Assembly: GCA_902496335.1 (NCBI GenBank)
Contig: CABVAO010000033.1
Span: 1 to 18,407 of the forward strand
Length of the DNA stretch: 18,407 bases
Origin: an uncultured Collinsella sp.
Lineage (GTDB): Bacteria; Actinomycetota; Coriobacteriia; Coriobacteriales; Coriobacteriaceae
Direction: 5' to 3'
The notes beneath the pieces were generated by a model, which worked only from the letters and a program-made list of their open reading frames with translations, made no database searches and was not told where the DNA came from. This document shows, in pieces, positions 6,153-13,279 of the stretch; the stretch's first letter is position 1, and each line of letters starts with the position of its first letter. The position numbers and the translations under genes were made by a program.

Positions 6153-7419
6153 CTTAGAGGTCCTCGCGCCAGAAGGGCATGCTCATGCAGCGCGGGCCGC
6201 CGCGGCCGCGGGAGAGCTCGGCGGAGGGCACGACGAGAAGGTCCAGGCCCTCCTTGTACAGCACGTCGTTGGTGACGGTGTTGCGGGCGTAGACGCAGAT
6301 CTTGCCGGGCTCGACGCACAGGGTGTTGGAGCCGTCGTTCCACTGCTCGCGGGAGGCCGCGATCGGGTCGCCGCCGCCGCAGGGGATCAGCTTGACCTGG
6401 TCGACGCCGGTGGCGTCCTCCAGGACGTGCTCGAGGGTGTCCTCGATCAGGCGGATGTTCACGTCGCCCGGGTTCTTGCCGGCGGTCAGCTCGTAGACGC
6501 GCAGGGTGCCCATGATGGCGGGGTGGATCGTGAACTTATCGACGTCGATCTGGGTGAAGACCGTGTCGAGGTGCATGAAGGCGCGCGAGACCGGGATGTC
6601 GAAGGCCAGGATGCGCTCGACCTTGGAGTCGGAGTTCCAGAAGATGTTCTGGGCCATGACGTCGATCGCGGCGGCCTGGGTGCGCTGGGAGATGCCGACG
6701 GCGAGGGTCTTCTCGTTGATGTTCAGCACGTCGCCGCCCTCGGTGTGGAACTGGCAGTCGCGGCGGAAGTACAGCGAGACGTCCTTGTAGTCGGGGTGGT
6801 ACTTGAAGACGTACTTGCCGTACAGGGTCTCGCGGTTGCGGGTGACCGAGTACATGCGGTTGAGGTTGACGCCCTCGCCGACGACCGCGAACGGGTCGCG
6901 GGTGAAGTAGAGGTTGGGCATCGGGTCGATGATCAGGTCGGACTCGGACTCGGAGTTGACCAGGGAGTCGAGGGTCGTGGACGCCGTGAGGGGCATGTCG
7001 ATCTCGGACTTGGTCATGCCGGCCATGGTCTTCTTGACGAACTCGAGGTTGTCCTCGATGGAGTCCAGCTTCTCGCGGACGATCTGCGGCATGTGCTGGC
7101 CGCGGATGCCGGCCTCGGCGATGTACTGGTCGGTGAACTCGGCGCGGGCGCCGGGGACCTGGTCGAACACCTCCGCGACGAGGTTCTCCAGGTAGAGGAC
7201 CTCCACGCCCTGGTCCCTCAGGATCTGGGCGAAGGTGTCGTGCTCCTGCTGCGCGACCTCCAGGAACGGGACGTCGTCGAACAGGAGTCGCTCGAGCTCG
7301 TCGGGCGGCAGGTTGAGGAGCTCGTCGCCGGGACGGTGCAGGCAGACCTTCCTGAGCTTGCCGATCTCGGAAGGCACGTGCAGACCTTTCGTCATGGCCT
7401 CCTACCTTTCTTTCGGGCC
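6153..7419. repeat. arcA duplicate block, copy 2 (1267 bp)
   Basis: Partner of 3064-4330, in direct orientation at an offset of 3089 bp. The boundaries are sharp: 6152 and 7420 already differ from the matching bases of copy 1. Direct repeats of this size could recombine and delete arcT together with one arcA copy. Confidence 0.9.
6154..7395 (-). CDS. arcA: Arginine deiminase, copy 2
   Basis: The 413-residue protein is identical to the product of 3065-4306, with the same catalytic set (D167, E219, H275, D277, C403) and the same start and ribosome site. Here the gene leads towards the ArcT-like aminotransferase, not arcB, so the two copies appear to head two transcription units: arcA2-arcT and arcA1-arcB-(transporter). 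Its promoter differs in sequence from that of copy 1 but keeps the two CCGTTC boxes, -10 and leader hairpin. A GC-rich stem-loop lies 63 bp past the stop. The copies could differ in timing or strength of expression but not in enzyme properties. Confidence 0.97.
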   Translation of the reverse strand: MTKGLHVPSEIGKLRKVCLHRPGDELLNLPPDELERLLFDDVPFLEVAQQEHDTFAQILRDQGVEVLYLENLVAEVFDQVPGARAEFTDQYIAEAGIRGQHMPQIVREKLDSIEDNLEFVKKTMAGMTKSEIDMPLTASTTLDSLVNSESESDLIIDPMPNLYFTRDPFAVVGEGVNLNRMYSVTRNRETLYGKYVFKYHPDYKDVSLYFRRDCQFHTEGGDVLNINEKTLAVGISQRTQAAAIDVMAQNIFWNSDSKVERILAFDIPVSRAFMHLDTVFTQIDVDKFTIHPAIMGTLRVYELTAGKNPGDVNIRLIEDTLEHVLEDATGVDQVKLIPCGGGDPIAASREQWNDGSNTLCVEPGKICVYARNTVTNDVLYKEGLDLLVVPSAELSRGRGGPRCMSMPFWREDL

Positions 7420-7436
7420 TTACTGGCCGAATGTAT

Positions 7437-7461
7437 CAGCGCCCCTCCGTATGGGACGCTG
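7437..7461 (-). promoter_or_regulatory. Conserved leader hairpin of arcA copy 2
   Basis: On the minus strand CAGCGTCCC (7461-7453) pairs over all 9 positions (one G-U wobble) with GGGGCGCTG (7445-7437) around loop ATACGGA. It is the counterpart of 4350-4374, with compensated stem changes and a nearly identical loop. Confidence 0.6.
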
Positions 7462-7477
7462 CTTGCTGACAGCTCTA

Positions 7478-7543
7478 GTTATATCCAAAAACCACCTGCA
7501 ATTCCACCTCGCCCCCGAACGGTCAGCAAAGTGCGATGAACGG
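7478..7543 (-). promoter_or_regulatory. arcA copy 2 promoter with two CCGTTC boxes
   Basis: On the minus strand TATAAC (7483-7478) is the likely -10 and GTGGAA, 18 bp upstream, a weak -35. CCGTTC boxes lie at 7522-7517 and 7543-7538, again 21 bp apart. All these positions are offset by exactly 3089 from copy 1, so spacing to the start codon is conserved while surrounding bases are not. Confidence 0.55.
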
Positions 7544-7549
7544 TATATC

Positions 7550-7888
7550 GCATATGATTCCCCCATGATTCACTTCGGTTCTCTAAAGCAGGTTTTCAAA
7601 GGTAAATGTTCTTTTTTTAAGGAATTAAGCTAGATTGCACAAATATTTTCATGTTTAGGAATTGCATAACTAAAACGGTTTTCTGCATATATATGTCGTT
7701 TGTCCATGATTCAATTTGGATTCGATTATATTCAGCTCGCAATCATTCTTATTCATACATCCTCACCAATTGAGTATGGATATAGATTGTTTCCAAACGA
7801 GTTGGGCAGTTAGTTGCATGCCTTGGCAGCGTAAGAAGTAGGTAAAGATACCGTTCGCACAATACGTCCGTGCCACAAGTCGACTAAA
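7550..7888. other. AT-rich gene-free spacer between divergent arcA copy 2 and ppk1
   Basis: No convincing gene is visible; short open frames have neither ribosome sites nor GC-type codon bias. The part nearest arcA shares weak similarity with the region upstream of arcA copy 1 (CATG, CACTT and TAAAG segments), suggesting the original duplication included promoter-distal DNA. A single ATACCGTTCGCAC box occurs near 7848-7860. Confidence 0.4.
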
Positions 7889-7916
7889 TTGAGACAATAG
7901 TGAATAGGGTTAGGCT
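7889..7916 (+). promoter_or_regulatory. Possible ppk1 promoter
   Basis: TTGAGA (7889-7894, five of six matches to TTGACA) is followed after 16 bp by TAGGCT (7911-7916), a weak -10. It lies about 30 bp before the start codon, giving a short leader that would begin near the hairpin at 7920-7934. This is a weak call. Confidence 0.3.
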
Positions 7917-7919
7917 ACC

Positions 7920-7934
7920 GTCCCCTGCGGGGAC
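7920..7934 (+). promoter_or_regulatory. Short hairpin over the ppk1 ribosome site
   Basis: GTCCCC (7920-7925) pairs perfectly with GGGGAC (7929-7934) around a TGC loop, 11 bases before ATG 7946. The only purine-rich sequence upstream of the start, GGGGA, is inside the stem, so the hairpin could limit translation initiation. Confidence 0.35.
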
Positions 7935-7945
7935 TGAACGGACAG

Positions 7946-10525
7946 ATGCATATGCCGAGCAAAATCGAAAAAAAGCAAGCCGCCGCAAAGCTGCGCAAAC
8001 CGCCTCGCGACTTCTCGTACACGCAGAACCGAGAGCTCAGCTGGCTACGCTTTGACAACCGTGTGCTCGACGAGGCTTTTGATGAGTCCGTGCCGCTGTT
8101 CGAGCGCCTTAAGTTTGTCTCGATCTTCGAGTCAAACCTCGATGAGTTCCTTATGGTGCGCGTGGGTGGCCTGTCCGACCTTGCCGAGCTCAAAATACAG
8201 CCTGTCGACAACAAGAGCAATATGACCGCCTCCGAACAGGTCGATGCTGTCATGGCCGAGCTGCCCGGGCTCCTTACCCGTTGGGAGTCCATCTTTAAGA
8301 GCATCGAGGGCAATCTCGACACTCTGGGCGTTCACCGCGCGCAAATCGATTCGCTTACGCCCGAGGAGCGCACCTTTGTAACCCGCTACTTCCAGGCCTA
8401 CGTGTCGCCGGTTATCTCACCGTTGGTCATTGACCCGCGCCATCCCTTCCCCAACCTGCGCAACGGCGCACTCTATCTGGCTTGTGGCCTGGACGGCATC
8501 ACCGACGAGGAGAGCCTGCTGGGCCTGATCGAGATTCCCGCCTCGATGAACCGCGTGGTCGAGATCCCCTCGCCCACCGGCACCTACTCCTACATCTTGC
8601 TCGAGGATGTCATCCTCGCCTGCCTGGACAGCTGCTTTGGCTCCTATAAGCCGCTGGATCGCGCGCTGATCCGCGTCACTCGCAATGCCGATATCGACCC
8701 GGACGGCGAGGGGGTCGAGGAGGACGAGGATTACCGCCAGCACATGAAGCGCATTCTCAAGAAGCGCCTGCGTCTGCAGCCGGTAGTGCTCGCGGTCTCG
8801 GGGTCGCTTGAGAAGGCGACGCTCAAGACCATCCGCAAGGCGCTCGAACTTTCGCGCCGCTCGGTCTTTACCTGCGATATCCCGCTCGACCTGGGCTACG
8901 TCTTCGGCATTGAGGGCAAAATTCCCGAGCACCTGCGCAACGAGCTGCTCTTTACGCCGTTTAAGCCGCAGCCCAACCCCACCATCGATATGACCCGCTC
9001 CATCCGCGAACAGGTGCTGCAGGGCGACAAGCTGCTCTTTTATCCCTACGAGGCCATGAACCCCTTCCTGGATCTGGTGCACGAGGCCGCCTACGACCCC
9101 GAGTGCATCTCGCTGCGCATCACACTCTACCGCGTGGCCAAGCAGAGCCGCCTGTGCGAGTCGCTGATCGATGCTGCCGAGAACGGCAAAGAGGTCACGG
9201 TGCTCATGGAACTTCGTGCCCGCTTTGACGAGCAGAACAACATCGAGTGGGCCGAGCGTCTGGAAGAGGCGGGCTGCACCGTCATCTATGGTTCCGAGGG
9301 CTTTAAATGCCACTCAAAGATCTGCCAGCTCACCTATCGCGAGGGCATGGCGCTCACCCGCCTCACGCTTTTGGGCACCGGCAACTTTAACGAGAAGACG
9401 GCCAAACTCTACAGCGACTTTATGCTCATGACAGCCCATCCCGGCATCGGTGAAGACGCCAACCTGTTCTTCCGCAATCTGTCGCTGGGCAACCTGCGCG
9501 GCGACTACCGCTTCCTGGGTGTGGCGCCCGTCGGACTGAAACCGCTCATCATGCGCGGGCTTGACCGCGAGATTCAGCGCGCCCTTGCCGGCGAGCCCGC
9601 CCGCGTGTTCTTTAAGCTCAACTCGCTGACCGACCGCGAGGTTATCGACAAGATCGCCGAGGCATCGTGTGCAGGAGTCCGCGTGGACATGATCATCCGA
9701 GGCATCTCGTGCCTCAAGCCCGGTGTTCCGGGCAAGACCGAGAACGTGCATGTCCGCTCCATCGTCGGACGCTTTTTGGAGCACGCGCGCGTCTATGCTT
9801 TCGGCGTGGACTCGGACATGATTTACCTGAGCTCGGCAGACATGATGACGCGCAACACCGAGCACCGCGTGGAGATCGCCTTCCCCGTGCTCGACCCCAC
9901 CTGCCGCGCCCTGGTGCACGAGTACATGGGCATGCAGCTGCGGGACAACGTGAAGGCCCGCAGCCTCACGAGTGACGGCACCTGGGTCCCCGTGGAGCGT
10001 GCAGAGGGTGAGAAACCCTTCAACTCGCAGGAAGCTCTACTGGAGCGTGCCTATCGCAACGCCGAGGCCGCCGCGCAGCAGCGCGCACAGGAGAAGGAAC
10101 GTGTGGCCGAGGAGGCCATTCAGGCCGAGGTTGAACACGGGGCAGCTGCCAAACCGGAAGCGGTTGCAGCTCCCCTGGTGAATGAGCCCGAGGCTGCCGC
10201 AGAGCCCGCCGTGGAGAAAGCGCCCGAGCCCGCTACTGCGACTCCGGAGCCCGCCGCCGAGGCAAAGCCCGCCCCTGCTCCTGAGCCGCAGCCAGTAGCA
10301 CCCAAGGTCCAAGAGGTCCAGGCGACCGTCATTGAGCCCGAGCCTGCACCTGCACCTCAGCCCGATCCGCAGGTCACCAAGCCCGCACCCGAGACGAGCG
10401 CCCGTCGCGATAAGCCCGCTGGCAAGACCAAGGCCATCGAGCGCCATCGCCCCGGCCGCGTGCGCATGGGCCTGGGTCTGATCGGCCTGGGTCTTAAGAC
10501 GCTCATTACCGGCAAGACGAAATAG
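7946..10525 (+). CDS. ppk1: Polyphosphate kinase 1 with long C-terminal extension
   Basis: PPK1 reversibly transfers the terminal phosphate of ATP to inorganic polyphosphate. The N-terminal domain begins with the characteristic NRELSWLRFDNRVLDEA. The predicted phospho-accepting histidine is H456 in GFKCHSK, within a PLD-like fold, followed by LGTGNFNEKTAKLYSDF. The second conserved region contains SIVGRFLEHARVYAF and SSADMMTRN. The protein is 859 residues, against about 690-740 for typical PPK1. The extra 150 or so residues (from about 705) begin with a charged, probably helical Ala/Glu/Arg stretch, continue as Ala/Pro/Glu-rich low-complexity sequence, and end in a basic segment followed by RMGLGLIGLGLKTLITGKTK. 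The tail could tether the enzyme to membrane, nucleic acid or polyphosphate; this is inference. ATG 7946 or 7952 could be the start. A strong terminator follows. Confidence 0.93.
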   Translation: MHMPSKIEKKQAAAKLRKPPRDFSYTQNRELSWLRFDNRVLDEAFDESVPLFERLKFVSIFESNLDEFLMVRVGGLSDLAELKIQPVDNKSNMTASEQVDAVMAELPGLLTRWESIFKSIEGNLDTLGVHRAQIDSLTPEERTFVTRYFQAYVSPVISPLVIDPRHPFPNLRNGALYLACGLDGITDEESLLGLIEIPASMNRVVEIPSPTGTYSYILLEDVILACLDSCFGSYKPLDRALIRVTRNADIDPDGEGVEEDEDYRQHMKRILKKRLRLQPVVLAVSGSLEKATLKTIRKALELSRRSVFTCDIPLDLGYVFGIEGKIPEHLRNELLFTPFKPQPNPTIDMTRSIREQVLQGDKLLFYPYEAMNPFLDLVHEAAYDPECISLRITLYRVAKQSRLCESLIDAAENGKEVTVLMELRARFDEQNNIEWAERLEEAGCTVIYGSEGFKCHSKICQLTYREGMALTRLTLLGTGNFNEKTAKLYSDFMLMTAHPGIGEDANLFFRNLSLGNLRGDYRFLGVAPVGLKPLIMRGLDREIQRALAGEPARVFFKLNSLTDREVIDKIAEASCAGVRVDMIIRGISCLKPGVPGKTENVHVRSIVGRFLEHARVYAFGVDSDMIYLSSADMMTRNTEHRVEIAFPVLDPTCRALVHEYMGMQLRDNVKARSLTSDGTWVPVERAEGEKPFNSQEALLERAYRNAEAAAQQRAQEKERVAEEAIQAEVEHGAAAKPEAVAAPLVNEPEAAAEPAVEKAPEPATATPEPAAEAKPAPAPEPQPVAPKVQEVQATVIEPEPAPAPQPDPQVTKPAPETSARRDKPAGKTKAIERHRPGRVRMGLGLIGLGLKTLITGKTK

Positions 10526-10548
10526 TCGTTTGTAGAAGCAGTTTGTAG

Positions 10549-10593
10549 AAGCGCCCCGCATTTGAGGAAAGCCTCGGATGCGGGGCGCTTTTC
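10549..10593 (+). terminator. Intrinsic terminator of ppk1
   Basis: A perfect 13-bp stem (AAGCGCCCCGCAT 10549-10561 with 10578-10590) encloses a second small stem (GAGG/CCTC) and is followed by TTTTCCC. It lies 24 bp past the ppk1 stop and just before the methyltransferase gene. Confidence 0.85.
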
Positions 10594-10638
10594 CCTGCTA
10601 CCATGGTGCGAACAACAACGCGAATGACAGGCAGGAAT

Positions 10639-11952
10639 ATGAAGCTCACTATAGAATCGATGACCTACGGCGCCGACGGGCTGGCGCACGCCGACAACGG
10701 CAAGGCCGTCTTTGTGCAGGGTGCCGTGGCAGGCGACACCGTCGAGGCCGAGGTCGTACAGGACGGCAAGTCATTCATGCGCGCCCGCACCACCGAGATT
10801 CTGGAGCCAAGCCCCAATCGCATTCAGCCTCCCTGCCCCTTCGTGGGCATCTGCGGCGGCTGCTCGTGGGGCAATCTCTCACGCACGGCACAGCTCGCCG
10901 CCAAGGAGCAAAACCTGCGCTCCACGCTCGAGCGCATCGGCAAGTTCGCTCCTGAGCTGGCAAATGAGTTGGTACAGCCCATCTGCCACACCAAGGACGA
11001 CTGGGGCTACCGCAATAAAATCGAGCTCGAACCGACCGTCGTCAACGGTCGCGTGCGCCTTGGCATGCACGGTGTCGACCCCAGCAAAATCGTGACCGTC
11101 GATATGTGTCCGCTGTTCGATAAGCGCTTCCCGAAGGCACTCAAATCGGTCGTCGGCGCACTCAACTATCTAAGCGGCAGCCATGACTTGGGGCTCGAAC
11201 GCGTGGGCATTCGCGCATCGCGCCGCACCAAGGCACTCGAGGTCGCACTCTGGACGCCCACAGGCTCTTTTCCGCGCTCGCAGGTCTCCCGCGTGCTGGC
11301 GGACGCCGCTCATCCTACGAGCATCGTACGCGTGATGAGCAAGGGCGAAAAGAAGGCCCGCCGTGTCTCCAAGGTCGAAATGCTCGCCGGAGAGGGCTCA
11401 TGGACCGAGAATATCGCCGAGGATCAGATGCGCTTGTCTGCCCCGTCTTTTTTCCAGGTCAACACCAAGGGCGCCGAGATTTTGATCGATCTTGTCATGG
11501 AAGCGCTCGACCCGCAGGAAGACGAGCTTGCCGTGGACCTGTACTGCGGTGCCGGCACCTTTACCCTGCCGCTCGCCCGCCGCTGCGACTTTGTCGCTGC
11601 CGTCGAGGCCTACGGCCCCGCCGTGCGCGATCTACGCCGTAACCTGGAAATCAACAAGCTTGATAACGTCGACGTCATTGGCGGAGACGCGGTGCGCGAG
11701 TTCCCCGACCAGGATGCCGACATCTTGGTGGTCGACCCGCCGCGCGCAGGCCTCGCCCCCGAGGCGATCGGCCTTATCGCCAGCACGAGTGCCCGCGATG
11801 TCGCCTACGTGAGCTGCGACCCGGCCACCCTGGCGCGCGATCTCAAACGCTTTGTCGAAGAAGGCACCTTCTCCCCCGTAAAGATCACGCCAGTCGACCT
11901 GTTCCCACAAACCTTCCATTGCGAGACCGTCGTCCACCTTAGGCGCAACTAG
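10639..11952 (+). CDS. RlmD/RumA-type RNA (uracil-5-)-methyltransferase
   Basis: The 437-residue protein is a class I SAM-dependent RNA m5U methyltransferase of the TrmA/RumA/RlmD family. An N-terminal TRAM domain (about 1-57) is followed by the [4Fe-4S] cysteines C66, C72 and C75 (C-x5-C-x2-C) with C157 as the probable fourth ligand. The SAM site is DLYCGAGTFTLPLA (300-313), with VDPPRAGL at 365-372; the catalytic cysteine is C393 in YVSCDPATLARDL and the general base is probably E429. The target is most likely 23S rRNA uridine (RlmD or RlmCD type), but the exact base cannot be told from sequence. ATG 10639 is chosen because TRAM homology begins there and AGGA lies just upstream, although spacing is short; ATGs at 10603 and 10624 lack ribosome sites. 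It probably forms its own unit after the ppk1 terminator. Confidence 0.9.
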   Translation: MKLTIESMTYGADGLAHADNGKAVFVQGAVAGDTVEAEVVQDGKSFMRARTTEILEPSPNRIQPPCPFVGICGGCSWGNLSRTAQLAAKEQNLRSTLERIGKFAPELANELVQPICHTKDDWGYRNKIELEPTVVNGRVRLGMHGVDPSKIVTVDMCPLFDKRFPKALKSVVGALNYLSGSHDLGLERVGIRASRRTKALEVALWTPTGSFPRSQVSRVLADAAHPTSIVRVMSKGEKKARRVSKVEMLAGEGSWTENIAEDQMRLSAPSFFQVNTKGAEILIDLVMEALDPQEDELAVDLYCGAGTFTLPLARRCDFVAAVEAYGPAVRDLRRNLEINKLDNVDVIGGDAVREFPDQDADILVVDPPRAGLAPEAIGLIASTSARDVAYVSCDPATLARDLKRFVEEGTFSPVKITPVDLFPQTFHCETVVHLRRN

Positions 11953-11992
11953 CCGCTTAATCATTGCTCAGAAAATCATTGGGAAATCGAGC

Positions 11993-12021
11993 GTGGCAAG
12001 CGGAGGTCTTCGGGGTATAAG
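11993..12021 (+). promoter_or_regulatory. Possible promoter of the DJ-1/Maf pair
   Basis: GTGGCA (11993-11998, four of six -35 matches), a 17-bp spacer and TATAAG (12016-12021, five of six -10 matches) lie about 36 bp before ATG 12058. Confidence 0.4.
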
Positions 12022-12057
12022 ACGGCTAATTGTATGCCGCCTATGAAAGGAACCCTC

Positions 12058-12600
12058 ATGCCCAGCGTTGCCGTTCTCGCCGCCGATGGCTTTGAAACTA
12101 TTGAATGCTTGACCATGGTCGATGTCATGCGTCGCGGCGGCGTGCGTGCCACGCTCGTCTCGATCATGCCCACGCGCGAGGTCGTAAGCTCGCTGCAGAT
12201 CCCCGTGACCTGCGATGCGCTCTTTGATGAGATCAACTTTGACGAGTACGACTGCGTCGTGCTGCCCGGCGGCCTGCCCGGTGCCACCAACCTGCGCGCA
12301 GATCAGCGCGTCTGCGACGTGGTCTGCGAGTTCGCCGCAACCAAGCACGTCGCCGCCATCTGCGCCGCCCCGTTTATCCTGGGCGAGCTCGACCTGCTCG
12401 AGGGGCGCCATGCCACGTGCTTCCCTGGCTTTGAGAAAAGCTTCCCCGAAGGCGCCTATACCGGCGAGAAGGTCACGCAAGACGGCAACATCATCACTGC
12501 CAGCGGCATGGCACAGTCCCTCCCCTTTGCATTGGAGCTGCTGCGCACGCTCGCCGGCGACAAGGCCGTCGAGAAGGTCGCCGAGGGCATCCAACTATGA
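12058..12600 (+). CDS. DJ-1/PfpI-family protein (YajL/ThiJ type)
   Basis: The 180-residue protein is a single DJ-1/PfpI domain of typical size. The nucleophile elbow cysteine is C102 in VAAICAAPF, and E16 in DGFETIE matches the glutamate that polarises it in DJ-1 and YajL. The VLPGGLPGATNLR segment (68-80) is characteristic. Members act as protein or nucleotide deglycases, glyoxalases or redox-sensing chaperones; which applies here is not decided by sequence. ATG 12058 has AAAGGA upstream at good spacing; the frame extends to ATG 12034 without a ribosome site. The gene overlaps maf by ATGA, so the two are translationally coupled, suggesting a shared housecleaning role on damaged metabolites or nucleotides. 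Confidence 0.85.
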   Translation: MPSVAVLAADGFETIECLTMVDVMRRGGVRATLVSIMPTREVVSSLQIPVTCDALFDEINFDEYDCVVLPGGLPGATNLRADQRVCDVVCEFAATKHVAAICAAPFILGELDLLEGRHATCFPGFEKSFPEGAYTGEKVTQDGNIITASGMAQSLPFALELLRTLAGDKAVEKVAEGIQL

Positions 12601-13178
12601 TTTTGGCTTCGCAATCGCCGCGCCGCATAGAGCTGATGCGCGAGGCAGGCTACAACATTCGCGTGATTCCCGCGGATATCGACGAAACGCCCTTTGATGG
12701 CGAGGCCCCGCTCACGCTTGTCGAGCGCTTGGCACGCGCCAAGGCGGCTGCCGTTGCTGCCGAGTATGCCGAGCCCAATGAGCTGACGGTCGCGGCCGAC
12801 ACCATCGTCACCTTTGACGGCAAGATTCTGGGCAAGCCGGCAACCGAGGACGAGGCGCGCACTATGCTCCGTGAGCTTTCGGGCCGCACGCACCAGGTCG
12901 CAACCGGCGTCTGCATCGTTAAGGCAGGCGATACGGCCGCCCCGCATGCCGCCGAAAGCCTGTCCTTTGTCGATGTGACCGACGTGACGTTCTACGAGCT
13001 CACCGACGAGCAGATCGAGCACTACGTCGCCTCGGGTGAGCCCATGGACAAGGCCGGCGCCTACGGCATTCAGGGCACAGGAGGACGCATGCTCGTGCAC
13101 GATATTTCGGGCGACTTCTATAACGTGGTGGGCCTACCCATCGCCCGCGTCGCGCGCGCGATTCAAAAACTCTCGTAA
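12597..13178 (+). CDS. maf: Maf-family nucleoside triphosphate pyrophosphatase
   Basis: The 193-residue protein begins ILASQSPRRIELMREAGY, the Maf phosphate-binding signature (S-x-S-P-R-R at 5-10 region). It continues with VAADTIVTFDGKILGKP and the metal and base-recognition segment GRTHQVATGVCIV. Maf proteins hydrolyse non-canonical or excess nucleoside triphosphates (dTTP/UTP or m7GTP type) to monophosphate and pyrophosphate. The subfamily is not assigned here. Its ATG lies within the stop region of the DJ-1 gene (ATGA overlap), so it has no separate ribosome site of note and depends on translational coupling. A weak terminator-like hairpin follows. Confidence 0.92.
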   Translation: MILASQSPRRIELMREAGYNIRVIPADIDETPFDGEAPLTLVERLARAKAAAVAAEYAEPNELTVAADTIVTFDGKILGKPATEDEARTMLRELSGRTHQVATGVCIVKAGDTAAPHAAESLSFVDVTDVTFYELTDEQIEHYVASGEPMDKAGAYGIQGTGGRMLVHDISGDFYNVVGLPIARVARAIQKLS

Positions 13179-13186
13179 TTGCATCT

Positions 13187-13218
13187 GGCGCTGGGTATCC
13201 CCCGGCGCCTACAATTTT
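13187..13218 (+). terminator. Terminator-like hairpin after maf
   Basis: GGCGCTGGG (13187-13195) pairs with CCCGGCGCC (13201-13209) over 9 bp with one wobble, followed by TACAATTTT. The T run is displaced by five bases, so termination may be partial. Confidence 0.5.
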
Positions 13219-13279
13219 GGCGTACCGTACGGATCCCGACCGGGCACAAGGCGCGGCGGAAAACCGATAGGAGTTAAAC

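Noticed and set aside
3065..7395. Insertion-sequence origin of the arcA duplication
   Set aside because: No transposase, terminal inverted repeats or target duplications flank the blocks; block edges coincide with gene edges and the promoters are homologous, which fits gene conversion better.
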